A DNA stretch of 64,000 nt from Ornithodoros turicata (lineage: Eukaryota > Arthropoda > Arachnida > Ixodida > Argasidae): positions 11,230,052 through 11,294,051 of the forward strand of contig NC_088209.1 in assembly GCF_037126465.1 (NCBI RefSeq). Direction: 5' to 3'. A program made the translations under genes and the position numbers. Under the pieces are notes generated by a model. It was given only the letters and a program-made list of their open reading frames with translations. It was not told the DNA's origin and made no database searches. The stretch's first letter is position 1. Every line of letters starts with the position of its first letter. This document shows, piece by piece, positions 54,792 through 64,000 of the stretch.

Positions 54792-57623
54792 CATAGGCGT
54801 AGCACGCCAATTTTCCCGGGGGGGGGGGGGGGGCGAGCCTGGCACACGGGAGGGGTCGGGAGGAGTCCAGCGGTGCCCGAGCCGGAAACGAAGTGACGAC
54901 CATGTGCAACGTGTAATATTTATTATGTGGTTGCCAAATTATCGGCTGGTACATGATGGCAGGTGCGTACCGGCACATTGGATGGTATACGGGAAGCAGA
55001 CACGACTATCAGCGAACGAAGACATGTCTTTAGAAGCCGTGAAAAAATAGCATTCTTCGAGCCAACAATTTGAAACGTGTTTTCCCTAGGAGTTGTTCGT
55101 TTGATAAACTCGTTTGCTACAGCGTTCAAGTCGACATCACGAGCTAGCTCTTTGTGGCAATGAAGCAAGGCAATATGGTTTAACCGGGCTTGTCCCATTG
55201 TGGAACGCAAGTAAGTTTTGAGCCGCCGTATGCACGAGAAGGACCTTTCTGATGTGCAAGACGTCACAGGTATGATCAATACAATTCGAAGAAGTTGAAC
55301 AACTTCTGGAAGTATCGTCCTCAGTGGTTCACCTTCCTTTCCTGAGAGCAGCTCTTTTACGTCCTGAAACGAAGTAAGGCTTATACGGAACGCTGCTTTG
55401 CAATGTCCAACAGCATATCTCGATGAAGCTGAAGGCGACCTGCATCAAGATCTCCGTCATAGAATTCGCACAGATAATCGCTGTCAGTTTCTTCCATCAA
55501 GAACTTTCGTCACGACACCACGACTTTCGTCACGTGGTCCCACATTCCGGCAGGAAACCGAGTGCACAGAGACGCATGAACCGTGTCAATTACCATGTAG
55601 AACCTCTGTCGATAAGGCTTCCGAGGATCTAAACTCGTGTGCTTGAGATCCTTCGTCGTAACGACGTGGTGCTTGTCGCTGCCCTATCGGAAGGCTGGGG
55701 CTCCTAGTTTTGAGCTCCTCAGCCGTGGCTTTCACCGTGCTCCAAAAGCCAGGGAATTTGTCGCGGAGTTCAGCAACACATTCTTTAACGGCCTTCACTA
55801 TTATTGCTCTGCATGCTCAAACTGCAAGCTCTTCTTCTGCAGAGCAGAATTTGCGCTCTACAATCTCTCAAACACCAGGATCATCAGCCTGAGCATGAAA
55901 TATGAATCAAATTTTCCGAGCGCTTTTGCATAGCCACTGGCTTTTGCTCCTGTGTCATTCTTTTCATACGATGACAGAGCGAAAAGGAACTGCACCAACT
56001 CAGAGTAGTTACTTGACACTGACCGCAGTGAGGATGCCTTTAGCGTCCACCGGGTTTTACAGAATTGTCTGAGGGCTGGTGTCCCCTCCTTCTGGAACTG
56101 TTCGAACCAGCTGAGGCGCTTTGGAGATGTTTTCACAAAATTTACCAAGTCGGCGAACAAGCTGACAAAGTCTCGACACACATCAATTTGCTTACACAAG
56201 TCTTGCAACACTAGGTTGAGCGTGTGCGCAAGGCAGTGTACATACATCGCTCTTGATTCAATATCCTGAACTAGGGCTTGAAGTCCACCGCTTTTGCCGG
56301 ACACATTTGCAGTCCCGTCGTAGCATTGTCCGCGGCAGTTCTCAATTTGAAGATTCAGTCGACACAACACGTCCTTCAGAATTGAGAAGAGGGTGCTTGC
56401 TCTCGTATCGGCCGTCACGTAAAATCCAATAAAGACTTCTTCCACTTCAAGACCCTCTTTGACGTACCTGAGGCAAAAGGATATCTGCTCCTGCGTGCTA
56501 ATATCAGAGGTCTCGTCAGCAATCACCGCGTAAAACAACGCGTCCTGCAATTCTCTGATTAAGGAACGGAGCATGCTGTGGGTAATAAGTTCAAGCATCT
56601 CATTTTGCAAGTCCGGCGAAATCCACTTACACCTACTTTTGTTGAACCATGAACCGAGACCTGGCACATCCGCTTCCGCAACAAAAGAAGCTGCCTCAAG
56701 TTACCTTCGTCTTCATCGTGACCGCGAAGTGAGAGCCCTTGACATGCCAGAAAGCGAACAGACGACAGAACTGCCAACAGAGCTTGACGACTTTGCTTCA
56801 TTTGGCTGAGCTTTGATTCAGAGAGCGCAGTTGCTACGTTAGCTCCTGCTTGCAGTTCTCAGCGCCGTGGAAGCTTCACGATGCAGCGCTGACTTCTCAT
56901 GACTCCGGAATCGTTGAAGAGCTTTCTTCCAATTCTGGAAACCTCGTTCAACGAATGCAGCGTATGAGTCTTTGTCTCGCGATGTGCATGGAAGCGGGAT
57001 TTTTTTTTTTTGTCCCCGGCAGTGACGCAAATGGCACAGTACACCTTACCAATTTCAGCGCTGTAGGAAAGCCATCCGCAGGTGGATTCCCAACTCTTAA
57101 GGTAGCCCCGCCCGCCGCTGCCTTTGCTGGATGATGGCTCGTTCTTCTCATGACTCCCTCCAATGGCAAGTTTTTCAGATGGCGTCACATTTAGGGTAGG
57201 CGGGGATGGTCCGTCTCCTGCAACATCTGCTGAGCTTGCACCAGTGGACTTACCAGCTGCAAACTGGGTGTTCACGTCACTATTGAGTGGTGAAACACTG
57301 ACGGTGTGTGGATCTTGCGAGCAGGAGGTTTCGGGCGCATCAGTAGACAATCGAGACTTTTTAATGACATACTTGTCCATTCTGCATTGACGGACCCTTC
57401 TCTTAGAACAACGTGTCGAACAGAAATGATCGTCGCGTCTGCCGGGCAGCGTCGCGCGAGCATGCAAGGTCACTAACAGACGCGGCGCTTGCCAACGCCG
57501 CTGGCAAAGGAATGGTGGAGGCTTCTTGAACTCACAGCCCGGGGGGGGGGGGGGGGGGCTCCGCCCCCCATTGATCAGCCCGGAGGGGGGGGCACGAGCC
57601 CCCCCGTTTTCTACGCTTATGCA
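54792..57623 (-). mobile_element. hAT transposon (2.8 kb) with decayed transposase
   Basis: The left end (cataggcgtag) is inverted at the right end (ctacgcttatg). The flanks ctatcacg (54784-54791) and gtatcacg (57624-57631) are an 8-bp duplication with one mismatch, the hAT target size. Long G/C runs lie just inside both ends (about 54818-54833; 57541-57558), so base counts here may be unreliable. The coding part is on the minus strand. The element sits inside a LINE ORF1 remnant. Confidence 0.85.
54923..57473 (-). pseudogene. hAT transposase with TTF-type zinc finger, frameshifted
   Basis: Minus-strand reading starts near 57470. A basic and Ser-rich leader is followed by a TTF-type zinc-finger region ('YLKSWESTCGWLSYSAEIGKVYCAICV', about 57110-57030), where a T-run (57000-57011) causes a frame change into 'FVERGFQNWKKALQRFRSHEKSALHREA'. 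From 56667 to 55858 a 269-codon frame gives the catalytic core: 'DLQNEMLELITHSM', 'ALFYAVIADETSDISTQEQISFCLRYV' (acidic catalytic segment), 'GQCYDGTANVSGK', 'VHCLAHTLNLVLQDL' and 'RWTLKASSLRSVS'. The C-terminal hAT dimerisation motif 'SERSFSCIRRLKTYLRSTMGQARLNHIALL' is read at about 55250-55160. The region 55280-55850 between these parts has lost its frame. The layout matches the ZMYM1/TTF-type hAT-derived proteins of animals. Confidence 0.8.
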
Positions 57624-57631
57624 GTATCACG

Positions 57632-57912
57632 GAAGTTTGTTGGGCTAGATGGCCTAGATACCGTCCAGTACCAAGGTGGTACATCGTTTCTCGGCACGTT
57701 GTACACAACTGCCGCGCCTACCATAAGCACCTCAAGGTGGGTGGCCTCGGATTTGAAACGCGGGTCCCCGTGAAGCCAGTAGCGCCGCACGTTATTCGTG
57801 TGACTTGTATGTGTCTAACCCCGTACGTCCCGGATGAATGCCTCCTTCGTGCCCTCGCTCCGTCTGGAAAAGTCGAAAAGTTGGAGAAGATGTACTCGAA
57901 GGCAGACTTGTA
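57632..57912 (+). pseudogene. Tx1-like LINE ORF1, middle fragment
   Basis: Two overlapping frames carry 'FVGLDGLDTVQYQGGTSFLGT' (about 57640-57700) and, one base shifted, 'VGGLGFETRVPVKPVAPHVIRVTCMCLTPYVPDECLLRALAPSGKVEKL', the single RNA-binding-like strand pattern that precedes the CCHC knuckles in gag-like ORF1 proteins. It is cut at 57912 by the AT-rich element. Confidence 0.7.
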
Positions 57913-58637
57913 CGTATTTGGAGTATTGTATTTAAAAAACTGTAATTTTAAATAGAATTAGCGGTATTTTGGTACTCTACTCAATACGCTTTGTTTTGTG
58001 TATTTGTACTCTATTTAAAATACATTTTATGGTATTTTCTACTCAATACTCTAATTACACATTTTGGATCCCACTCTCAAACTTTCTGTGTCTCGTCTTT
58101 CCATTATCTTGCTTGTTCGGTGTAAATTTCCTGATTCCCTCGGACTTGACGCGGACATTGGCCCTTCTTGGAAGTCTCGATTTAGAGATCTTGCCCCGTG
58201 TGTACTAATCCTTGGCCAGTGAGGGTTCTATTATGTGTTCCCTGACGTGGTAACGCCGAATTCTGACCTCGCCGAGCAGGGACCTGCTAGAAGTTTGCTT
58301 TGTTCTGGGTCACATATACTTAGTGGAGTTATGTGGTATCTCTTTGTCATCTTTTTGGGACTTGTGTTTAGATGACTCCTATCACACAGGGACGGCTTGC
58401 GTAGTACGCGGGGTTTAGGTGATTCATGTCACATAGCGGCGACTTGCCGCAGTGACCAGTGACTTTTTCCCTTCAAGGATAAATATAGTATCCTAATTGT
58501 ATTTCAAATACTTCTTGAAGTATTCTACTCTACTCTACTCTATCTTAATTACTTTAATTTTCATGTATTTATAGTGTATCTTAATTACATTCTAGCGTCA
58601 GTATTTATTAGCTTATCTTAAATACACTTTTGAGTAT
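57913..58637 (+). mobile_element. AT-rich element (copy 2) inside LINE ORF1
   Basis: The left end 'gtatttggagtattgtattt' and the right end 'cttaaatacacttttgagtatc' are loosely inverted. cttgtac is repeated on each side (57906-57912; about 58638-58646), a probable 7-8-bp target duplication. It is the inverse of 46526-47400. Removing it joins 'SKADLY' to 'MSARRTGQR' of the ORF1 protein in frame. A hAT-like assignment is suggested only by the duplication size. Confidence 0.7.
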
Positions 58638-58645
58638 CTTGTACA

Positions 58646-59481
58646 TGTCTGCTCGAAGGACAGGCCAACGATCAAAAAGGGACACAGAGTTGCATATGTG
58701 CAAATGAACGAAAATAACCAAGTCCCAAACTTCGTTTGGGTCCTTGGTCACCGTGTTACCTGCGACTATCTAGGAGTGCGCCGTGTTTGCAGCAAGTGCA
58801 AACGCGAAGGTCACTACCGGGCCGCCTGTACTACGCCGTTTTGTTCAAGTTACTCAAGATTTGGCCCGGTCAGACAGAAGAATGCACCTCGCATTGTCAT
58901 CGATGCAAAGGCAACCACGTTACGGCTGATTGCATCCGCAAGCGCACGTTTGCTGACATTATCCGACCACCAGAACCGCCGTCCACGACAGCAAATGTGA
59001 ACCCAGCTCCGCTTGGGCTACCAGCGAAGTCCCCGCTGTGGTACCGACTCCCCAAACTGACCAACAAGGCGACGTCCCAATGGATGAACGTGAAAGCTTT
59101 TCCTGCGATGACATGCCACGTGAGCAACTGCTGAATGAGGCAGAATCCCCTCCGAGTGAGACCGTACCGTCCAATATTACTTGCTACGCTAAACCTGAAG
59201 CGATCCAAGATGCATCTGCATCATCCATGGATGAAGACACAGAAGTGGGAAGCGAGAGCTACTCCGCAACTTGTGATGTGAAGAGTGATGCTGCGACACA
59301 TCTGCCATCTTCATCAGAGCACATGAATACTGGGACACACTTGATAAGTGGCAGCGAGAGTTCTACAAGCGATGACCTAACTACATCAGGGGAACACCAA
59401 CATGCAAAACAGAGTCGAGCGAGGGCTCTATTCCAACAAAGAAGAGAGCCAATCTGGCGAGCGACTTACATCGCGAACTGA
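58646..59481 (+). pseudogene. Tx1-like LINE ORF1 (gag-like), CCHC region, copy 1
   Basis: After 'MSARRTGQRSKRD' a one-base shift leads into 'QVPNFVWVLGHRVTCDYLGVRRV', the conserved segment before the knuckles. The first CCHC knuckle (CSKCKREGHYRAAC, about 58782-58823) is intact. The second is damaged (CSSYSRFG, a Cys changed to Tyr and a frame shift near 58866). The acidic Ser/Thr-rich tail is in a 147-codon frame to the stop near 59481 and is nearly identical to that of copy 2. ORF2 starts about 110 bp later. Confidence 0.85.
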
Positions 59482-59587
59482 AGTGAGATCTGTTTGGAGA
59501 TTCCGACACCTCGTCTGACTAGAGCATTCATAATATGGGTCATAACAACTGGCGAGCTGCTGTGCAGCTCTACTCCTCTTTCTAACA

Positions 59588-60090
59588 ATGGATTTGCGAG
59601 TATGCACTCTCAATGTTTATAGATTTCGAAATCTCGATAAGAAAGCTGAAGTAATTAATTTCGCCGCAGCTGCCAGAGTAGACATTCTGCTTCTGCAAGA
59701 AAATAATTTTACCACGGTGCAAGAGGTAGAATCGTTCACACAACGTTTCCGTGTGAACTGTTTTTTTTAGCCTAGCATCCACTCGGTTTACTGGTGTGGC
59801 AGCGATTATTTTTCGCCGAGCTTTGTTATCAGGCGCTTTCTCGACTCCAGAGAGTGAGGGCCGCGTCATCGCTGTGTACATGAACGTTGAGGGAACACGC
59901 TTCGCATAGTTAATGTGTATGCCCCTGCTCAGATGAACTCCACCAATGCGTTTTTTGCTGATCATGATGTTCACCTGTTAAGCCCATCTTCTACATCTCT
60001 TGTGGGAGACTTCAACTGCGTCTTGAACGGTGTGAGAGATGCTCGAGGGCCTGGTGTTGGACGACCGGTGTGGAATGGTCGAGAATTGCT
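59588..60090 (+). pseudogene. Tx1-like LINE ORF2, endonuclease fragment, copy 1
   Basis: ATG at 59588 opens 'MDLRVCTLNVYRFRNL' and 'ARVDILLLQENNFTTV', the N-terminal signature of the APE-type endonuclease with the Asn and Glu metal-binding positions. The frame is lost at 59768 (TAG). 'VNVYAPAQMNSTNAFF' and 'SLVGDFNCVLN' (GDFN catalytic motif, about 60008) follow in another frame. The rest of ORF2 is deleted: at about 60090 the sequence jumps to the reverse-transcriptase start. Confidence 0.85.
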
Positions 60091-60204
60091 CAGTGGGCGG
60101 TTAGAAGCCCGAAGAGTGGAAAGTTGCCGGGACCTGACGGGTGTCTGGCAGAATTCTACAAGCGGCATTGGAACGTCGTAGGCCTCTCTTTGCTGAAGGT
60201 GCTT
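60091..60204 (+). pseudogene. Tx1-like LINE ORF2, reverse transcriptase start after deletion
   Basis: One frame reads 'KSGKLPGPDGCLAEFYKRHWNVVGLSLLKVL', the 'K.PGPDG...EFYK..W' segment at the start of L1/Tx1 reverse transcriptase. It joins directly to endonuclease sequence, so several hundred codons are missing. A matching fragment is at 44060-44185. Confidence 0.8.
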
Positions 60205-60870
60205 AAAGGTCAGATATGCCGATTTTTTTAGTGCCACAGAATAGAACGATATTTACGCTGTGTGTCCATTAGGGAACACTGAATTTGTGTGCGAAATGTT
60301 TTGGTCCAACTGCTGGTAGTTTTTCAGAAAAAAAAAAAACATTTATTAGTTTCTCCGCCCGCCCCTGAAATCGCCGGCAAACCTTGCGCACGGGCGCACC
60401 GACGTCACTGCTCTAGGTTTTAACTGGTGATGATGGCGCAAAGGCAACGGTTTTAACTGGCTTGGCTTGGCTTGGCATGGCTTGGCATGAACTATTGGCT
60501 TGGCCGCTTGACTTCTTTGGTTTCGTTCTCTGTGCATTGTGCATTGGCAAACAGCTGTTTATGTATTGGTAAAGTCGGAAACGCGCAACACGTCAGAACT
60601 TTTTTTTTTGACATGGCATCTTTTGGAAAGCGCACCTGTATGCGCTGACCTTGACTTTTATGAGCTGCAACCATACAGAGAACCCTCGTTATTATGAGCA
60701 TGGTCGTTCCCGAGAATTTTGGTCATAATGCGGGATTGTCATATTAACGGGAGGGGACGGGGTTGACTTTTATGAGCTGCAGCCATATGTGATATATGCT
60801 ACAGCGAAGTTGTCGAGAACGCGACGGGGCTACGCTCCCGGCTGTTAGAACAACTCATCTTAGCATTCAA
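60205..60870. repeat. dispersed repeat shared with 44560-45075
   Basis: Same order as the 44.5-45.1 kb copy. Extra material at 60420-60490 consists of 'ggcttggc' units. About 112 bp near 60677-60764 lie between two copies of a 25-base segment (ttgacttttatgagctgca and following bases). Confidence 0.8.
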
Positions 60871-60874
60871 GTGT

Positions 60875-61120
60875 TACCTGCCGCAAGTTACAAAAAGAGC
60901 AGGTATAGCGCGGAGCTCTTGGCTGATAGTGATTGATTGCCGTGCGGACTGAGTTCCACACCCGAAGGCCGCGATTTCCTCCAAAGATTTCGTTTAAGAA
61001 TGTTATCGTAGGTAACGCGTCACTGCGGAGGCAATTTGGAATCACGGCACGAAATCGTCTGAAGTGAGGTGCCGGACACTCCAAATTTTGAACGTGCTGC
61101 GGAGGATCAAGGCAAAAAAA
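60875..61120 (-). mobile_element. possible LINE tail on the minus strand with T-rich end
   Basis: The minus-strand frame 'FLNEIFGGNRGLRVWNSVRTAINHYQP' resembles a C-terminal LINE stretch, but the family is not clear. The A-run at 61112-61127 lies at its border. Confidence 0.35.
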
Positions 61121-61135
61121 AAAAAAAAAGAGCAA

Positions 61136-61896
61136 AATGGCGGTTCAAGTTCATGTTCACGGAGAATGTAGTTCCTACAACTTATCCAGGAGTGCGCCGT
61201 GTTTGCAGCAAGTGCAAGCGCGAAGGTCACTACCGGGCCGCCTGTACTACGCCGTTTTGTTCACGTTGCTCAAAATTTGGCCATCAAGCAGAAGAATGCA
61301 CCTCGCAGTGTCATCGATGCAAAGGCAACCACGCTACGGCTGATTGTATCCGCAAGCGCACGTTCGCTGACATTATCCGAGCACCAAAGCCGACGCCCAC
61401 GACAGCAAACGTTGACCCAGCTCCGCTTGGGCCTACCAGCGAAGTCACCACTGTGGTACCAACTCTCCAAACTGACCAACAAGGCGACGTCCCAATGAAT
61501 GAACGTGAAAGTTTTTCTTGCGATAATATGCCACGTGAGCAACTGCTGAATGGTGCGGAATCCCCTCCGAGTGAGACCGTGCCGTCCAATATTACTTGCT
61601 ACGCTAAACCTGAAGCGATCCAAGATGCATCTGCATCATCCATGGATGAAGACACAGAAGTGGGAAGCGACAGCTACTCCGCAACTTGTGATGTGAAGAG
61701 TGATGCTGCGACACATCTGCCATCTTCATCAGAGCACATGAATACTGGGACACACTTGATAAGTGGCAGCGAGAGTTCTATTAGCGATGACCTAACTACA
61801 TCAGGGGAACACCAACATGCAAAACAGAGTCGAGCGAGGGCTCTATTCCAACAAAGAAGAGAGCCAATCTGGCGAGCGACTTACATCGCGAACTGA
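61136..61896 (+). CDS. Tx1-like LINE ORF1 (gag-like protein) C-terminal two thirds, copy 2
   Basis: The frame is open from before the conserved 'PGVRRVC' to the stop at 61894-61896. It has three intact zinc knuckles: CSKCKREGHYRAAC, CSRCSKFGHQAEEC (both C-x2-C-x4-H-x4-C) and CHRCKGNHATADC (C-x2-C-x3-H-x4-C), then a Pro-rich linker and a long acidic Ser/Thr-rich tail ending RREPIWRATYIAN. Such knuckles bind RNA in the retrotransposon particle. The amino-terminal part before the knuckles is missing: the sequence upstream (an A-run and unrelated DNA) differs from copy 1, so this is a 5'-truncated LINE. The frame's first ATG (61069) is inside unrelated DNA and is not the true start. Confidence 0.8.
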
Positions 61897-62006
61897 AGCG
61901 AGATCTGTTTGGAGATTCCGACACCTCGTCTGACTAGAGCATTCATAATATGGGTCATAACAACTGGCGAGCTGCTGTGCAGCTCTACTCCTCTTTCTAA
62001 CAATCG

Positions 62007-62265
62007 ATTTGCGAGTATGCACTCTCAACGTTTAGAGATTTCGAAATCCCGATAAGCAAGCAGAAGTAATTAATTTCGCCGCAGCTGCCAGAGTAGACAT
62101 TCTGCTTCTGCAAGAAACTAATTTTACCACGGTGCAAGAGGTAGAATCGTTCACACAACGTTTCCGTGTGAACTGTTTTTTTAGCCTAGCATCCACTCGC
62201 TTTACTGGTGTGGCAGCGATTATTTTTCGCCGAGCTTTGTTATCAGGCGCTTCCTCGACCCCAGA
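62007..62265 (+). pseudogene. Tx1-like LINE ORF2, endonuclease N-terminus, copy 2
   Basis: Same start as copy 1, but the ATG has become ATC. 'DLRVCTLNV', 'ARVDILLLQETNFTTV' and 'FFSLASTRFTGVAAIIFRRALLSG' follow with a small frame disturbance near 62030. The frame is cut at 62266 by a TIR transposon and resumes at 63836. Confidence 0.8.
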
Positions 62266-62708
62266 GGTTACATCCCATTTCGCCTATTCCCATTTTGCCT
62301 AACCCGGATTATCGGATTAAAGAGGCGGGAGGGGTAACAGCCGTTAGGCGAAATGGGACTGCCGTGCAATCTCATTAGGCAAAACGGGACTGTCGGCAAG
62401 TGGGCGTTACTTACACGCTCCGACCCGATGATGACGTGTGCAAGAAATGAATGTGCTCGTCGGACAACTACCTTACGTCGTCCGAAACAAAGACCCTTTA
62501 CATTTGCAAACATAAGGTGTAAATATAATGTACAAATATAACAAAAACATTTTACAAACATTTTACGTAGTGACTCCTGATGGACAGCATGACGAATGAA
62601 ACAAGGCTTCGAGCCATGTTCAGTGTCACCTGAGCGAAGTTAAATATGGAAACTGGTGTCACTATAGTCGTGTTTAATTTAACTCTTTTTTTTTTTTCTT
62701 TCTTTCTT

Positions 62709-63003
62709 TCGTGTTAGCGCCGCGAAGCTATGAGCGACGGCGAGGTGGTTATGAGCGAGATGTGGCTATGTGGAGATGAGAGGTGGCTATGAGCGACGTA
62801 CAGATGGAGAGAGGACAGCAGGAAGGAGTGTGGGGATAGGGGGTTAATATGCGTCTTGGGCAGACTTCAGGGAGAACTGTGCCGGTATTCGTCTCGAAAG
62901 TCTTCGGAAAACCCAGGGAAAACCTCAGACAGCACAACCGGTGGTAGGATTCGAACCCACCGCCTCCCAGTTAGCACGACACCACCGAGCGAGACGCCTT
63001 AAC
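62709..63003 (-). repeat. tRNA-derived SINE (family A), long copy
   Basis: 'gtgttagcgccgcgaagc', an expanded 'ggtggctatgagcga' section, 'gacttcagggagaactgtgccgg.attcgtc' and the reverse-strand tRNA-like head (B box as ggattcgaaccc reversed) are present. A T-run precedes it. Confidence 0.8.
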
Positions 63004-63790
63004 CCACGTTCAACCTAACTACCGTATTTTATTTTCCGGTGTATAACGCGCGCGTTATTCGGTAAAAAGGTGCTCTGAAGAGGGCCTGCGCATTATCTAA
63101 CGGTGGGAGTTATACACGGAAATATTTTCCGACAGGAATTCCTTTTCTGGTCGGTGTCGTACAAATTCTAGTTTCCTCCAGGGTGTGCTGTGAATTTATC
63201 CCAAATCACTTAGGGTCAGTTGAAAAAGCCGACGTAGGGCGTTGGAATTAATAAAAAGTTGTGATGCTACTTAAGAATGTCATTGAGCAGTCAATAATTC
63301 AGAATGGCGTTCCCCATTTTTTTCTTTCGTTCAATCTATCAATCAGAATGGCGAACGGGACATGATGTCGTACCTCGATGCCGTGGGACATCTAATGCAT
63401 ATTGAGTAGAGCTGCAAATTTGGAAGAATTTTGAAGTGCAGAAAACAAAGCTGCCCTTTTAATTTAAAAAAATGTAAATAAAAACTATGTTTTCACTCTT
63501 GCACAGTCTATATTTGTTAACCAACAGATGAGGGAAGAAACCCTAGTGTAATATGAATTATAAATACAGACCTCATGCTTCAGTGAAACCAACAAGGTTG
63601 CATGGAAAGTTATATGAAGATCCGAAATTGACTTTTGGCAGCATGCCAGAGGACCGCCTTCTTTCTTACGTAACACGGATTAGTAGGCGAAGTGGGACTG
63701 TCTGCAGCATACATTAGGCCAAATGGGACCCCCTGCAGTTCGAGGTCGGTGAACCTGCTAAGGGATGGCGAGATAATCTGCTAAGAAGCA
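63004..63790. other. interior of the TIR transposon, no ORF recognised
   Basis: No transposase-like sequence. Several short AT-rich stretches and the subterminal motifs described for the element. Confidence 0.5.
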
Positions 63791-63835
63791 TTAGGCAAAA
63801 TGGGAATAGGCGAAATGGGAAGACACGACCCCAGA

Positions 63836-64000
63836 CAGTGAAGGCCGCGTCATCGCTGTGGACATGAACGTTGCGGGAACACGTTTCGCATATAGTTAAT
63901 GTGTATGTCCCTGCTCAGATGAACTCCACCAATGCGTTTTTTGCTGATCATGATGTTCACCTGTTAAGCCCATCTTCTACATTTCTTGTGGGAGACTTCA
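63836..64000 (+). pseudogene. Tx1-like LINE ORF2, endonuclease continued to window edge, copy 2
   Basis: Continues copy 2 after the transposon: 'VIAVDMNVAGTRF', 'VNVYVPAQMNSTNAFF' and '(F)LVGDF', nearly identical to copy 1 at 59862-60010. It runs off the end of the window. Confidence 0.8.

Larger units (their letters stand above)
62266..63825. mobile_element. 1.56-kb TIR transposon, superfamily unknown, 9-10-bp target duplication
   Basis: Perfect 30-bp inverted repeats begin tcccatttcgcctattccca (62273-62302) and mirror at 63791-63820. The flanks cgaccccaga (62256-62265 and 63826-63835) are a 10-bp direct repeat; LINE copy 1 at about 59852-59861 shows the undisturbed site. The motif 'ttaggc(g/a)aaa(t/c)gggac' recurs inside both ends (62343-62357, 62376-62390, 63682-63700, 63713-63728). 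No transposase is visible. A SINE has inserted inside (62709-63003). A 9-bp duplication would fit Mutator-like elements, but this is only an inference. Confidence 0.85.

Noticed and set aside
54818..57558. G/C homopolymer runs as functional G-quadruplex sites
   Set aside because: They lie inside transposon ends and their length may be an assembly or sequencing artefact; nothing else supports a role.

Overview
The window looks like a piece of a large, repeat-rich animal genome, most likely an arthropod and possibly a tick or other chelicerate. The organism is an inference: it rests on tRNA-derived SINEs, CR1/Jockey-like and Tx1-like LINEs, mariner and hAT transposons, intron/exon structure and a homeobox gene. 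I could not run a search. Nothing looks prokaryotic: no operons, no long dense ORFs, no CRISPR.

The only host gene I can support is on the minus strand at about 18.4-20.2 kb. Three consecutive exons (20230-20086, 20014-19919, 18831-18578) with matching splice signals and reading phase encode the last 14 residues of a homeodomain and a 150-residue C-terminal tail ending in a stop. The exon with homeodomain residues 1-46 was not found. Everything else is repeat sequence or anonymous DNA.

Layout. 0-10 kb: anonymous DNA, a TA-flanked transposon carrying a SINE, diverged palindromic MITEs and a GTAACT-rich element. 10-13 kb: a CR1/Jockey-like LINE split by a second LINE tail and by a hAT-type element. 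13-18 kb: SINE, LINE tail and MITE fragments. 18-22.3 kb: the homeobox gene, followed upstream by a 42-bp minisatellite and ~125-bp tandem repeats. 22-33 kb: tRNA-like repeats, a TIR element with GGGGCAAGATG ends, a cluster of palindromic MITEs, a decayed mariner and a nested TIR element. 33-48 kb: two ~3.2 kb duplicated blocks (33.05-36.3 and 45.1-48.2 kb), each with a large foldback, separated by composite repeats and a LINE interrupted by nested elements. 48-54 kb: repeat fragments, a LINE zinc-binding tail and a mariner with both TIRs. 54-64 kb: two copies of a Tx1-like LINE (CCHC gag-like ORF1, endonuclease ORF2), broken by a hAT transposon, an AT-rich element and a 1.56 kb TIR transposon.

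Because paralogous copies with and without insertions lie in the same window, several target-site duplications can be read directly (TA, 8 bp, 9-10 bp, 12-14 bp). This gives a relative order of insertion events. Most transposon ORFs are frameshifted or stopped, so the parts do not form a working pathway.
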